Assembly (NCBI GenBank): GCA_948144175.1
Contig: CANXME010002091.1
Location: forward strand, 1 to 64,000
DNA length: 64,000 bases
From: Closterium sp. NIES-65
Lineage: Eukaryota > Streptophyta > Zygnematophyceae > Desmidiales > Closteriaceae
Reading direction: 5' to 3'
Both the position numbers and the translations under genes were made by a program. Below, piece after piece: positions 1-13,400 of the stretch. The number at the start of each line of letters is the position of its first letter. Position 1 is the first letter of the stretch. Under the pieces are notes generated by a model. It saw only the letters and a list, made by a program, of their open reading frames with translations, made no database searches and was not told the origin of the DNA.

Positions 1-3000
1 ACAGGCCTAGCGAGTGCAAAATTGCAAGAACAAGGGCTAGCGTGTGCAAAATTGCAAGAACCAGGGCCTAGCAGTTTGCAAAATTGCAAGACACCAAGGC
101 CTAGCGTGTGCAAATTGCAAAGAACACGGGCCTATCGTGTGCACAAAATTGCAAGAACAAGGGCCTAGCATTGTGCAAAATTGCAAGAACAATGGCCTAG
201 CGTGTGCAAAATTGCAAGAACAAGGGCCTAGCGTGTGCAAAATTGCAAGAACAAGGGCCTAGCGTGTGCAAAATTTGCAAGAACAAAGGGCCTAGCTGTG
301 CAAAATTGCAAGAACAAGGGCCTAGCGTGTGCAAATCGCAAGAACAGGGCCTAGCGTGTGCAAAATTGCAAGAACAGGGCCTAGTGTGTGCAAAATTGCA
401 AGAACAAGGGCCTAGCGAGTGCAAAATTGCAAGAACAAGGGCCTAGCGTGTGCAAAATTGCAAGAACAAGGCCTAGCGTGTGCAAAATTGCAAAACAAAG
501 GCCAGCGTGTGCAAAATTGCAAGAACAAGGCCTAGCGTGTGCAAAATTGCAAGAACAAGGGCCTAGCGTGTGCAAAATTGCAAGAACAAAGCCTAGCGTG
601 TGCAAAATTGCAAGAACAAGGGCCTAGCGTGTGCAAAATTGCAAGAACAAGGGCCTAGCGTGTGCAAAATTGCAAGAACAAGGGCCTAGCGAGTGCAAAA
701 TTGCAAGAACAAGGGCCTAGCGTGTGCAAAATCGCAAGAACAAGGGCCTAGCGTGTGCAAAATTGCAAGAACAAGGGCCTAGCGTGTGCAAAATTGCAAG
801 AACAAGGCCTAGCGTGTGCAAAATTGCAAGAACAAGGGCCTAGCGTGTGCAAAATTGCAAGAACAAGGGCCTAGCGTGTGCAAAATTGCAAGAACAAGGC
901 CTAGCGTGTGCAAAATTGCAAGAACAAGGGCCTAGCGTGTGCAAAATTGCAAGAACAAGGGCCTAGCGTGTGCAAAATTGCAAGAACAAGGGCCTAGCGT
1001 GTGCAAAATTGCAAGAACAAGGGCCTAGCGTGTGCAAAATTGCAAGAACAAAGGCCTAGCGTGTGCAAAATTGCAAGAACAAGGGCCTAGCGTGTGCAAA
1101 ATTGCAAGAACAAGGGCCTAGCGTGTGCAAAATTGCAAGAACAAGGGCCTAGCGAGTGCAAAATTGCAAGAACAAGGGCCTAGCGTGTGCAAAATTGCAA
1201 GAACAAGGGCCTAGCGTGTGCAAAATTGCAAGAACAAGGGCCTAGCGTGTGCAAAATTGCAAGAACAAGGGCCTAGCGTGTGCAAAATTGCAAGAACAAG
1301 GGCCTAGCGTGTGCAAAATTGCAAGAACAAGGGCCTAGCGTGTGCAAAATTGCAAGAACAAGGGCCTAGCGTGTGCAAAATGCAAGAACAAGGGCCTAGC
1401 GTGTGCAAAATTGCAAGAACAAGGGCCTAGCGTGTGCAAAATTGCAAGAACAAGGGCCTAGCGTGTGCAAAATTGCAAGAACAAGGGCCTAGCGTGTGCA
1501 AAATTGCAAGAACAAGGGCCTAGCGTGTGCAAAATTGCAAGAACAAGGGCCTAGCGTGTGCAAAATTGCAAGAACAAGGGCCTAGCGTGTGCAAAATTGC
1601 AAGAACAAGGGCCTAGCGTGTGCAAAATTGCAAGAACAAGGGCCTAGCGTGTGCAAAATTGCAAGAACAAGGGCCTAGCGTGTGCAAAATTGCAAGAACA
1701 AGGCCTAGCGTGTGCAAAATTGCAAGAACAAGGGCCTAGCGTGTGCAAAATTGCAAGAACAAGGGCCTAGCGTGTGCAAATTGCAAGAACAAGGGCCTAG
1801 CGTGTGCAAAATGCAAGAACAAGGGCCTAGCGTGTGCAAAATTGCAAGAACAAGGGCCTAGCGTGTGCAAAATTGCAAGAACAAGGGCCTAGCGTGTGCA
1901 AAATTGCAAGAACAAGGGCCTAGCGTGTGCAAAATTGCAAGAACAAGGGCCTAGCGTGTGCAAAATTGCAAGAACAAGGGCCTAGCGTGTGCAAAATTGC
2001 AAGAACAAGGGCCTAGCGTGTGCAAAATTGCAAGAACAAGGGCCTAGCGTGTGCAAAATTGCAAGAACAAGGGCCTAGCGTGTGCAAAATTGCAAGAACA
2101 AGGGCCTAGCGTGTGCAAAATTGCAAGAACAAGGGCCTAGCGTGTGCAAAATTGCAAGAACAAGGGCCTAGCGTGTGCAAAATTGCAAGAACAAGGGCCT
2201 AGCGTGTGCAAAATTGCAAGAACAAGGGCCTAGCGTGTGCAAAATTGCAAGAACAAGGGCCTAGCGTGTGCAAAATTGCAAGAACAAGGGCCTAGCGTGT
2301 GCAAAATTGCAAGAACAAGGGCCTAGCGTGTGCAAAATTGCAAGAACAAGGGCCTAGCGTGTGCAAAATTGCAAGAACAAGGGCCTAGCGTGTGCAAAAT
2401 TGCAAGAACAAGGGCCTAGCGTGTGCAAAATTGCAAGAACAAGGGCCTAGCGTGTGCAAAATTGCAAGAACAAGGGCCTAGCGTGTGCAAAATTGCAAGA
2501 ACAAGGGCCTAGCGTGTGCAAAATTGCAAGAACAAGGGCCTAGCGTGTGCAAAATTGCAAGAACAAGGGCCTAGCGTGTGCAAAATTGCAAGAACAAGGG
2601 CCTAGCGTGTGCAAAATTGCAAGAACAAGGGCCTAGCGTGTGCAAAATTGCAAGAACAAGGGCCTAGCGTGTGCAAAATTGCAAGAACAAGGGCCTAGCG
2701 TGTGCAAATTGCAAGAACAAGGGCCTAGCGTGTGCAAAATTGCAAGAACAAGGGCCTAGCGTGTGCAAAATTGCAAGAACAAGGGCCTAGCGTGTGCAAA
2801 ATTGCAAGAACAAGGGCCTAGCGTGTGCAAAATTGCAAGAACAAGGGCCTAGCGTGTGCAAAATTGCAAGAACAAGGGCCTAGCGTGTGCAAAATTGCAA
2901 GAACAAGGGCCTAGCGTGTGCAAAATTGCAAGAACAAGGGCCTAGCGTGTGCAAAATTGCAAGAACAAGGGCCTAGCGTGTGCAAAATTGCAAGAACAAG

Positions 3001-4420
3001 GGCCTAGCGTGTGCAAAATTGCAAGAACAAGGGCCTAGCGTGTGCAAAATTGCAAAGGCCTAGCGTGTGCAATTGCAAGAACAAGGGCCTAGCGTGTGCA
3101 AAATGAACAAGGGCCTAGCGTGTGCAAAATTGCAAGAACAAGGGCCTAGCGTGTGCAAAATTGCAAGAACAAGGGCCTAGCGTGTGCAAAATTGCAAGAA
3201 CAAGGGCCTAGCGTGTGCAAAATTGCAAGAACAAGGGCCTAGCGTGTGCAAAATTGCAAGAACAAGGGCCTAGCGTGTGCAAAATTGCAAGAACAAGGGC
3301 CTAGCGTGTGCAAAATTGCAAGAACAAGGGCCTAGCGTGTGCAAAATTGCAAGAACAAGGGCCTAGCGTGTGCAAAATTGCAAGAACAAGGGCCTAGCGT
3401 GTGCAAAATTGCAAGAACAAGGGCCTAGCGTGTGCAAAATTGCAAGAACAAGGGCCTAGCGTGTGCAAAATTGCAAGAACAAGGGCCTAGCGTGTGCAAA
3501 ATTGCAAGAACAAGGCCTAGCGTGTGCAAAATTGCAAGAACAAGGGCCTAGCGTGTGCAAAATTGCAAGAACAAGGGCCTAGCGTGTGCAAAATTGCAAG
3601 AACAAGGGCCTAGCGTGTGCAAAATTGCAAGAACAAGGCCTAGCGTGTGCAAAATTGCAAGAACAAGGGCCTAGCGTGTGCAAAATTGCAAGAACAAGGG
3701 CCTAGCGTGTGCAAATTGCAAGAACAAGGGCCTAGCGTGTGCAAAATTGCAAGAACAAGGGCCTAGCGTGTGCAAAATTGCAAGAACAAGGGCCTAGCGT
3801 GTGCAAAATTGCAAGAACAAGGGCCTAGCGTGTGCAAAATTGCAAGAACAAGGGCCTAGCGTGTGCAAAATTGCAAGAACAAGGGCCTAGCGTGTGCAAA
3901 ATTGCAAGAACAAGGGCCTAGCGTGTGCAAAATTGCAAGAACAAGGGCCTAGCGTGTGCAAAATTGCAAGAACAAGGGCCTAGCGTGTGCAAAATTGCAA
4001 GAACAAGGGCCTAGCGTGTGCAAAATTGCAAGAACAAGGGCCTAGCGTGTGCAAAATTGCAAGAACAAGGGCCTAGCGTGTGCAAAATTGCAAGAACAAG
4101 GCCTAGCGTGTGCAAAATTGCAAGAACAAGGGCCTAGCGTGTGCAAAATTGCAAGAACAAGGGCCTAGCGTGTGCAAAATTGCAAGAACAAGGCCTAGCG
4201 TGTGCAAAATTGCAAGAACAAGGGCCTAGCGTGTGCAAAATTGCAAGAACAAGGGCCTAGCGTGTGCAAAATTGCAAGAACAAGGGCCTAGCGTGTGCAA
4301 AATTGCAAGAACAAGAAAAAGCGTGTGCAAATTGCAAGAAGGGCCTAGCGTGTGCAAAATGCAAGAACAAGGGCCTAGCGTGTGCAAAATTGCAAGAACA
4401 AAAAATTGCAAGAACAAGGG
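1..4420. repeat. Satellite array, left variable part
   Basis: Units here mostly match the 31-bp consensus but carry scattered one- to few-base deletions (GGCCTAG for GGGCCTAG is common) and a GAGTG variant for GTGTG near 1, 412, 690 and 1150. The first 640 bp are the most variable. A small cluster of larger deletions lies at 3049-3110 and another at 4313-4405, where several units are truncated; the second marks the left border of the phase-perfect core. Confidence 0.9.
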
Positions 4421-7400
4421 CCTAGCGTGTGCAAAATTGCAAGAACAAGGGCCTAGCGTGTGCAAAATTGCAAGAACAAGGGCCTAGCGTGTGCAAAATT
4501 GCAAGAACAAGGGCCTAGCGTGTGCAAAATTGCAAGAACAAGGGCCTAGCGTGTGCAAAATTGCAAGAACAAGGGCCTAGCGTGTGCAAAATTGCAAGAA
4601 CAAGGGCCTAGCGTGTGCAAAATTGCAAGAACAAGGGCCTAGCGTGTGCAAAATTGCAAGAACAAGGGCCTAGCGTGTGCAAAATTGCAAGAACAAGGGC
4701 CTAGCGTGTGCAAAATTGCAAGAACAAGGGCCTAGCGTGTGCAAAATTGCAAGAACAAGGGCCTAGCGTGTGCAAAATTGCAAGAACAAGGGCCTAGCGT
4801 GTGCAAAATTGCAAGAACAAGGGCCTAGCGTGTGCAAAATTGCAAGAACAAGGGCCTAGCGTGTGCAAAATTGCAAGAACAAGGGCCTAGCGTGTGCAAA
4901 ATTGCAAGAACAAGGGCCTAGCGTGTGCAAAATTGCAAGAACAAGGGCCTAGCGTGTGCAAAATTGCAAGAACAAGGGCCTAGCGTGTGCAAAATTGCAA
5001 GAACAAGGGCCTAGCGTGTGCAAAATTGCAAGAACAAGGGCCTAGCGTGTGCAAAATTGCAAGAACAAGGGCCTAGCGTGTGCAAAATTGCAAGAACAAG
5101 GGCCTAGCGTGTGCAAAATTGCAAGAACAAGGGCCTAGCGTGTGCAAAATTGCAAGAACAAGGGCCTAGCGTGTGCAAAATTGCAAGAACAAGGGCCTAG
5201 CGTGTGCAAAATTGCAAGAACAAGGGCCTAGCGTGTGCAAAATTGCAAGAACAAGGGCCTAGCGTGTGCAAAATTGCAAGAACAAGGGCCTAGCGTGTGC
5301 AAAATTGCAAGAACAAGGGCCTAGCGTGTGCAAAATTGCAAGAACAAGGGCCTAGCGTGTGCAAAATTGCAAGAACAAGGGCCTAGCGTGTGCAAAATTG
5401 CAAGAACAAGGGCCTAGCGTGTGCAAAATTGCAAGAACAAGGGCCTAGCGTGTGCAAAATTGCAAGAACAAGGGCCTAGCGTGTGCAAAATTGCAAGAAC
5501 AAGGGCCTAGCGTGTGCAAAATTGCAAGAACAAGGGCCTAGCGTGTGCAAAATTGCAAGAACAAGGGCCTAGCGTGTGCAAAATTGCAAGAACAAGGGCC
5601 TAGCGTGTGCAAAATTGCAAGAACAAGGGCCTAGCGTGTGCAAAATTGCAAGAACAAGGGCCTAGCGTGTGCAAAATTGCAAGAACAAGGGCCTAGCGTG
5701 TGCAAAATTGCAAGAACAAGGGCCTAGCGTGTGCAAAATTGCAAGAACAAGGGCCTAGCGTGTGCAAAATTGCAAGAACAAGGGCCTAGCGTGTGCAAAA
5801 TTGCAAGAACAAGGGCCTAGCGTGTGCAAAATTGCAAGAACAAGGGCCTAGCGTGTGCAAAATTGCAAGAACAAGGGCCTAGCGTGTGCAAAATTGCAAG
5901 AACAAGGGCCTAGCGTGTGCAAAATTGCAAGAACAAGGGCCTAGCGTGTGCAAAATTGCAAGAACAAGGGCCTAGCGTGTGCAAAATTGCAAGAACAAGG
6001 GCCTAGCGTGTGCAAAATTGCAAGAACAAGGGCCTAGCGTGTGCAAAATTGCAAGAACAAGGGCCTAGCGTGTGCAAAATTGCAAGAACAAGGGCCTAGC
6101 GTGTGCAAAATTGCAAGAACAAGGGCCTAGCGTGTGCAAAATTGCAAGAACAAGGGCCTAGCGTGTGCAAAATTGCAAGAACAAGGGCCTAGCGTGTGCA
6201 AAATTGCAAGAACAAGGGCCTAGCGTGTGCAAAATTGCAAGAACAAGGGCCTAGCGTGTGCAAAATTGCAAGAACAAGGGCCTAGCGTGTGCAAAATTGC
6301 AAGAACAAGGGCCTAGCGTGTGCAAAATTGCAAGAACAAGGGCCTAGCGTGTGCAAAATTGCAAGAACAAGGGCCTAGCGTGTGCAAAATTGCAAGAACA
6401 AGGGCCTAGCGTGTGCAAAATTGCAAGAACAAGGGCCTAGCGTGTGCAAAATTGCAAGAACAAGGGCCTAGCGTGTGCAAAATTGCAAGAACAAGGGCCT
6501 AGCGTGTGCAAAATTGCAAGAACAAGGGCCTAGCGTGTGCAAAATTGCAAGAACAAGGGCCTAGCGTGTGCAAAATTGCAAGAACAAGGGCCTAGCGTGT
6601 GCAAAATTGCAAGAACAAGGGCCTAGCGTGTGCAAAATTGCAAGAACAAGGGCCTAGCGTGTGCAAAATTGCAAGAACAAGGGCCTAGCGTGTGCAAAAT
6701 TGCAAGAACAAGGGCCTAGCGTGTGCAAAATTGCAAGAACAAGGGCCTAGCGTGTGCAAAATTGCAAGAACAAGGGCCTAGCGTGTGCAAAATTGCAAGA
6801 ACAAGGGCCTAGCGTGTGCAAAATTGCAAGAACAAGGGCCTAGCGTGTGCAAAATTGCAAGAACAAGGGCCTAGCGTGTGCAAAATTGCAAGAACAAGGG
6901 CCTAGCGTGTGCAAAATTGCAAGAACAAGGGCCTAGCGTGTGCAAAATTGCAAGAACAAGGGCCTAGCGTGTGCAAAATTGCAAGAACAAGGGCCTAGCG
7001 TGTGCAAAATTGCAAGAACAAGGGCCTAGCGTGTGCAAAATTGCAAGAACAAGGGCCTAGCGTGTGCAAAATTGCAAGAACAAGGGCCTAGCGTGTGCAA
7101 AATTGCAAGAACAAGGGCCTAGCGTGTGCAAAATTGCAAGAACAAGGGCCTAGCGTGTGCAAAATTGCAAGAACAAGGGCCTAGCGTGTGCAAAATTGCA
7201 AGAACAAGGGCCTAGCGTGTGCAAAATTGCAAGAACAAGGGCCTAGCGTGTGCAAAATTGCAAGAACAAGGGCCTAGCGTGTGCAAAATTGCAAGAACAA
7301 GGGCCTAGCGTGTGCAAAATTGCAAGAACAAGGGCCTAGCGTGTGCAAAATTGCAAGAACAAGGGCCTAGCGTGTGCAAAATTGCAAGAACAAGGGCCTA

Positions 7401-10400
7401 GCGTGTGCAAAATTGCAAGAACAAGGGCCTAGCGTGTGCAAAATTGCAAGAACAAGGGCCTAGCGTGTGCAAAATTGCAAGAACAAGGGCCTAGCGTGTG
7501 CAAAATTGCAAGAACAAGGGCCTAGCGTGTGCAAAATTGCAAGAACAAGGGCCTAGCGTGTGCAAAATTGCAAGAACAAGGGCCTAGCGTGTGCAAAATT
7601 GCAAGAACAAGGGCCTAGCGTGTGCAAAATTGCAAGAACAAGGGCCTAGCGTGTGCAAAATTGCAAGAACAAGGGCCTAGCGTGTGCAAAATTGCAAGAA
7701 CAAGGGCCTAGCGTGTGCAAAATTGCAAGAACAAGGGCCTAGCGTGTGCAAAATTGCAAGAACAAGGGCCTAGCGTGTGCAAAATTGCAAGAACAAGGGC
7801 CTAGCGTGTGCAAAATTGCAAGAACAAGGGCCTAGCGTGTGCAAAATTGCAAGAACAAGGGCCTAGCGTGTGCAAAATTGCAAGAACAAGGGCCTAGCGT
7901 GTGCAAAATTGCAAGAACAAGGGCCTAGCGTGTGCAAAATTGCAAGAACAAGGGCCTAGCGTGTGCAAAATTGCAAGAACAAGGGCCTAGCGTGTGCAAA
8001 ATTGCAAGAACAAGGGCCTAGCGTGTGCAAAATTGCAAGAACAAGGGCCTAGCGTGTGCAAAATTGCAAGAACAAGGGCCTAGCGTGTGCAAAATTGCAA
8101 GAACAAGGGCCTAGCGTGTGCAAAATTGCAAGAACAAGGGCCTAGCGTGTGCAAAATTGCAAGAACAAGGGCCTAGCGTGTGCAAAATTGCAAGAACAAG
8201 GGCCTAGCGTGTGCAAAATTGCAAGAACAAGGGCCTAGCGTGTGCAAAATTGCAAGAACAAGGGCCTAGCGTGTGCAAAATTGCAAGAACAAGGGCCTAG
8301 CGTGTGCAAAATTGCAAGAACAAGGGCCTAGCGTGTGCAAAATTGCAAGAACAAGGGCCTAGCGTGTGCAAAATTGCAAGAACAAGGGCCTAGCGTGTGC
8401 AAAATTGCAAGAACAAGGGCCTAGCGTGTGCAAAATTGCAAGAACAAGGGCCTAGCGTGTGCAAAATTGCAAGAACAAGGGCCTAGCGTGTGCAAAATTG
8501 CAAGAACAAGGGCCTAGCGTGTGCAAAATTGCAAGAACAAGGGCCTAGCGTGTGCAAAATTGCAAGAACAAGGGCCTAGCGTGTGCAAAATTGCAAGAAC
8601 AAGGGCCTAGCGTGTGCAAAATTGCAAGAACAAGGGCCTAGCGTGTGCAAAATTGCAAGAACAAGGGCCTAGCGTGTGCAAAATTGCAAGAACAAGGGCC
8701 TAGCGTGTGCAAAATTGCAAGAACAAGGGCCTAGCGTGTGCAAAATTGCAAGAACAAGGGCCTAGCGTGTGCAAAATTGCAAGAACAAGGGCCTAGCGTG
8801 TGCAAAATTGCAAGAACAAGGGCCTAGCGTGTGCAAAATTGCAAGAACAAGGGCCTAGCGTGTGCAAAATTGCAAGAACAAGGGCCTAGCGTGTGCAAAA
8901 TTGCAAGAACAAGGGCCTAGCGTGTGCAAAATTGCAAGAACAAGGGCCTAGCGTGTGCAAAATTGCAAGAACAAGGGCCTAGCGTGTGCAAAATTGCAAG
9001 AACAAGGGCCTAGCGTGTGCAAAATTGCAAGAACAAGGGCCTAGCGTGTGCAAAATTGCAAGAACAAGGGCCTAGCGTGTGCAAAATTGCAAGAACAAGG
9101 GCCTAGCGTGTGCAAAATTGCAAGAACAAGGGCCTAGCGTGTGCAAAATTGCAAGAACAAGGGCCTAGCGTGTGCAAAATTGCAAGAACAAGGGCCTAGC
9201 GTGTGCAAAATTGCAAGAACAAGGGCCTAGCGTGTGCAAAATTGCAAGAACAAGGGCCTAGCGTGTGCAAAATTGCAAGAACAAGGGCCTAGCGTGTGCA
9301 AAATTGCAAGAACAAGGGCCTAGCGTGTGCAAAATTGCAAGAACAAGGGCCTAGCGTGTGCAAAATTGCAAGAACAAGGGCCTAGCGTGTGCAAAATTGC
9401 AAGAACAAGGGCCTAGCGTGTGCAAAATTGCAAGAACAAGGGCCTAGCGTGTGCAAAATTGCAAGAACAAGGGCCTAGCGTGTGCAAAATTGCAAGAACA
9501 AGGGCCTAGCGTGTGCAAAATTGCAAGAACAAGGGCCTAGCGTGTGCAAAATTGCAAGAACAAGGGCCTAGCGTGTGCAAAATTGCAAGAACAAGGGCCT
9601 AGCGTGTGCAAAATTGCAAGAACAAGGGCCTAGCGTGTGCAAAATTGCAAGAACAAGGGCCTAGCGTGTGCAAAATTGCAAGAACAAGGGCCTAGCGTGT
9701 GCAAAATTGCAAGAACAAGGGCCTAGCGTGTGCAAAATTGCAAGAACAAGGGCCTAGCGTGTGCAAAATTGCAAGAACAAGGGCCTAGCGTGTGCAAAAT
9801 TGCAAGAACAAGGGCCTAGCGTGTGCAAAATTGCAAGAACAAGGGCCTAGCGTGTGCAAAATTGCAAGAACAAGGGCCTAGCGTGTGCAAAATTGCAAGA
9901 ACAAGGGCCTAGCGTGTGCAAAATTGCAAGAACAAGGGCCTAGCGTGTGCAAAATTGCAAGAACAAGGGCCTAGCGTGTGCAAAATTGCAAGAACAAGGG
10001 CCTAGCGTGTGCAAAATTGCAAGAACAAGGGCCTAGCGTGTGCAAAATTGCAAGAACAAGGGCCTAGCGTGTGCAAAATTGCAAGAACAAGGGCCTAGCG
10101 TGTGCAAAATTGCAAGAACAAGGGCCTAGCGTGTGCAAAATTGCAAGAACAAGGGCCTAGCGTGTGCAAAATTGCAAGAACAAGGGCCTAGCGTGTGCAA
10201 AATTGCAAGAACAAGGGCCTAGCGTGTGCAAAATTGCAAGAACAAGGGCCTAGCGTGTGCAAAATTGCAAGAACAAGGGCCTAGCGTGTGCAAAATTGCA
10301 AGAACAAGGGCCTAGCGTGTGCAAAATTGCAAGAACAAGGGCCTAGCGTGTGCAAAATTGCAAGAACAAGGGCCTAGCGTGTGCAAAATTGCAAGAACAA

Positions 10401-13400
10401 GGGCCTAGCGTGTGCAAAATTGCAAGAACAAGGGCCTAGCGTGTGCAAAATTGCAAGAACAAGGGCCTAGCGTGTGCAAAATTGCAAGAACAAGGGCCTA
10501 GCGTGTGCAAAATTGCAAGAACAAGGGCCTAGCGTGTGCAAAATTGCAAGAACAAGGGCCTAGCGTGTGCAAAATTGCAAGAACAAGGGCCTAGCGTGTG
10601 CAAAATTGCAAGAACAAGGGCCTAGCGTGTGCAAAATTGCAAGAACAAGGGCCTAGCGTGTGCAAAATTGCAAGAACAAGGGCCTAGCGTGTGCAAAATT
10701 GCAAGAACAAGGGCCTAGCGTGTGCAAAATTGCAAGAACAAGGGCCTAGCGTGTGCAAAATTGCAAGAACAAGGGCCTAGCGTGTGCAAAATTGCAAGAA
10801 CAAGGGCCTAGCGTGTGCAAAATTGCAAGAACAAGGGCCTAGCGTGTGCAAAATTGCAAGAACAAGGGCCTAGCGTGTGCAAAATTGCAAGAACAAGGGC
10901 CTAGCGTGTGCAAAATTGCAAGAACAAGGGCCTAGCGTGTGCAAAATTGCAAGAACAAGGGCCTAGCGTGTGCAAAATTGCAAGAACAAGGGCCTAGCGT
11001 GTGCAAAATTGCAAGAACAAGGGCCTAGCGTGTGCAAAATTGCAAGAACAAGGGCCTAGCGTGTGCAAAATTGCAAGAACAAGGGCCTAGCGTGTGCAAA
11101 ATTGCAAGAACAAGGGCCTAGCGTGTGCAAAATTGCAAGAACAAGGGCCTAGCGTGTGCAAAATTGCAAGAACAAGGGCCTAGCGTGTGCAAAATTGCAA
11201 GAACAAGGGCCTAGCGTGTGCAAAATTGCAAGAACAAGGGCCTAGCGTGTGCAAAATTGCAAGAACAAGGGCCTAGCGTGTGCAAAATTGCAAGAACAAG
11301 GGCCTAGCGTGTGCAAAATTGCAAGAACAAGGGCCTAGCGTGTGCAAAATTGCAAGAACAAGGGCCTAGCGTGTGCAAAATTGCAAGAACAAGGGCCTAG
11401 CGTGTGCAAAATTGCAAGAACAAGGGCCTAGCGTGTGCAAAATTGCAAGAACAAGGGCCTAGCGTGTGCAAAATTGCAAGAACAAGGGCCTAGCGTGTGC
11501 AAAATTGCAAGAACAAGGGCCTAGCGTGTGCAAAATTGCAAGAACAAGGGCCTAGCGTGTGCAAAATTGCAAGAACAAGGGCCTAGCGTGTGCAAAATTG
11601 CAAGAACAAGGGCCTAGCGTGTGCAAAATTGCAAGAACAAGGGCCTAGCGTGTGCAAAATTGCAAGAACAAGGGCCTAGCGTGTGCAAAATTGCAAGAAC
11701 AAGGGCCTAGCGTGTGCAAAATTGCAAGAACAAGGGCCTAGCGTGTGCAAAATTGCAAGAACAAGGGCCTAGCGTGTGCAAAATTGCAAGAACAAGGGCC
11801 TAGCGTGTGCAAAATTGCAAGAACAAGGGCCTAGCGTGTGCAAAATTGCAAGAACAAGGGCCTAGCGTGTGCAAAATTGCAAGAACAAGGGCCTAGCGTG
11901 TGCAAAATTGCAAGAACAAGGGCCTAGCGTGTGCAAAATTGCAAGAACAAGGGCCTAGCGTGTGCAAAATTGCAAGAACAAGGGCCTAGCGTGTGCAAAA
12001 TTGCAAGAACAAGGGCCTAGCGTGTGCAAAATTGCAAGAACAAGGGCCTAGCGTGTGCAAAATTGCAAGAACAAGGGCCTAGCGTGTGCAAAATTGCAAG
12101 AACAAGGGCCTAGCGTGTGCAAAATTGCAAGAACAAGGGCCTAGCGTGTGCAAAATTGCAAGAACAAGGGCCTAGCGTGTGCAAAATTGCAAGAACAAGG
12201 GCCTAGCGTGTGCAAAATTGCAAGAACAAGGGCCTAGCGTGTGCAAAATTGCAAGAACAAGGGCCTAGCGTGTGCAAAATTGCAAGAACAAGGGCCTAGC
12301 GTGTGCAAAATTGCAAGAACAAGGGCCTAGCGTGTGCAAAATTGCAAGAACAAGGGCCTAGCGTGTGCAAAATTGCAAGAACAAGGGCCTAGCGTGTGCA
12401 AAATTGCAAGAACAAGGGCCTAGCGTGTGCAAAATTGCAAGAACAAGGGCCTAGCGTGTGCAAAATTGCAAGAACAAGGGCCTAGCGTGTGCAAAATTGC
12501 AAGAACAAGGGCCTAGCGTGTGCAAAATTGCAAGAACAAGGGCCTAGCGTGTGCAAAATTGCAAGAACAAGGGCCTAGCGTGTGCAAAATTGCAAGAACA
12601 AGGGCCTAGCGTGTGCAAAATTGCAAGAACAAGGGCCTAGCGTGTGCAAAATTGCAAGAACAAGGGCCTAGCGTGTGCAAAATTGCAAGAACAAGGGCCT
12701 AGCGTGTGCAAAATTGCAAGAACAAGGGCCTAGCGTGTGCAAAATTGCAAGAACAAGGGCCTAGCGTGTGCAAAATTGCAAGAACAAGGGCCTAGCGTGT
12801 GCAAAATTGCAAGAACAAGGGCCTAGCGTGTGCAAAATTGCAAGAACAAGGGCCTAGCGTGTGCAAAATTGCAAGAACAAGGGCCTAGCGTGTGCAAAAT
12901 TGCAAGAACAAGGGCCTAGCGTGTGCAAAATTGCAAGAACAAGGGCCTAGCGTGTGCAAAATTGCAAGAACAAGGGCCTAGCGTGTGCAAAATTGCAAGA
13001 ACAAGGGCCTAGCGTGTGCAAAATTGCAAGAACAAGGGCCTAGCGTGTGCAAAATTGCAAGAACAAGGGCCTAGCGTGTGCAAAATTGCAAGAACAAGGG
13101 CCTAGCGTGTGCAAAATTGCAAGAACAAGGGCCTAGCGTGTGCAAAATTGCAAGAACAAGGGCCTAGCGTGTGCAAAATTGCAAGAACAAGGGCCTAGCG
13201 TGTGCAAAATTGCAAGAACAAGGGCCTAGCGTGTGCAAAATTGCAAGAACAAGGGCCTAGCGTGTGCAAAATTGCAAGAACAAGGGCCTAGCGTGTGCAA
13301 AATTGCAAGAACAAGGGCCTAGCGTGTGCAAAATTGCAAGAACAAGGGCCTAGCGTGTGCAAAATTGCAAGAACAAGGGCCTAGCGTGTGCAAAATTGCA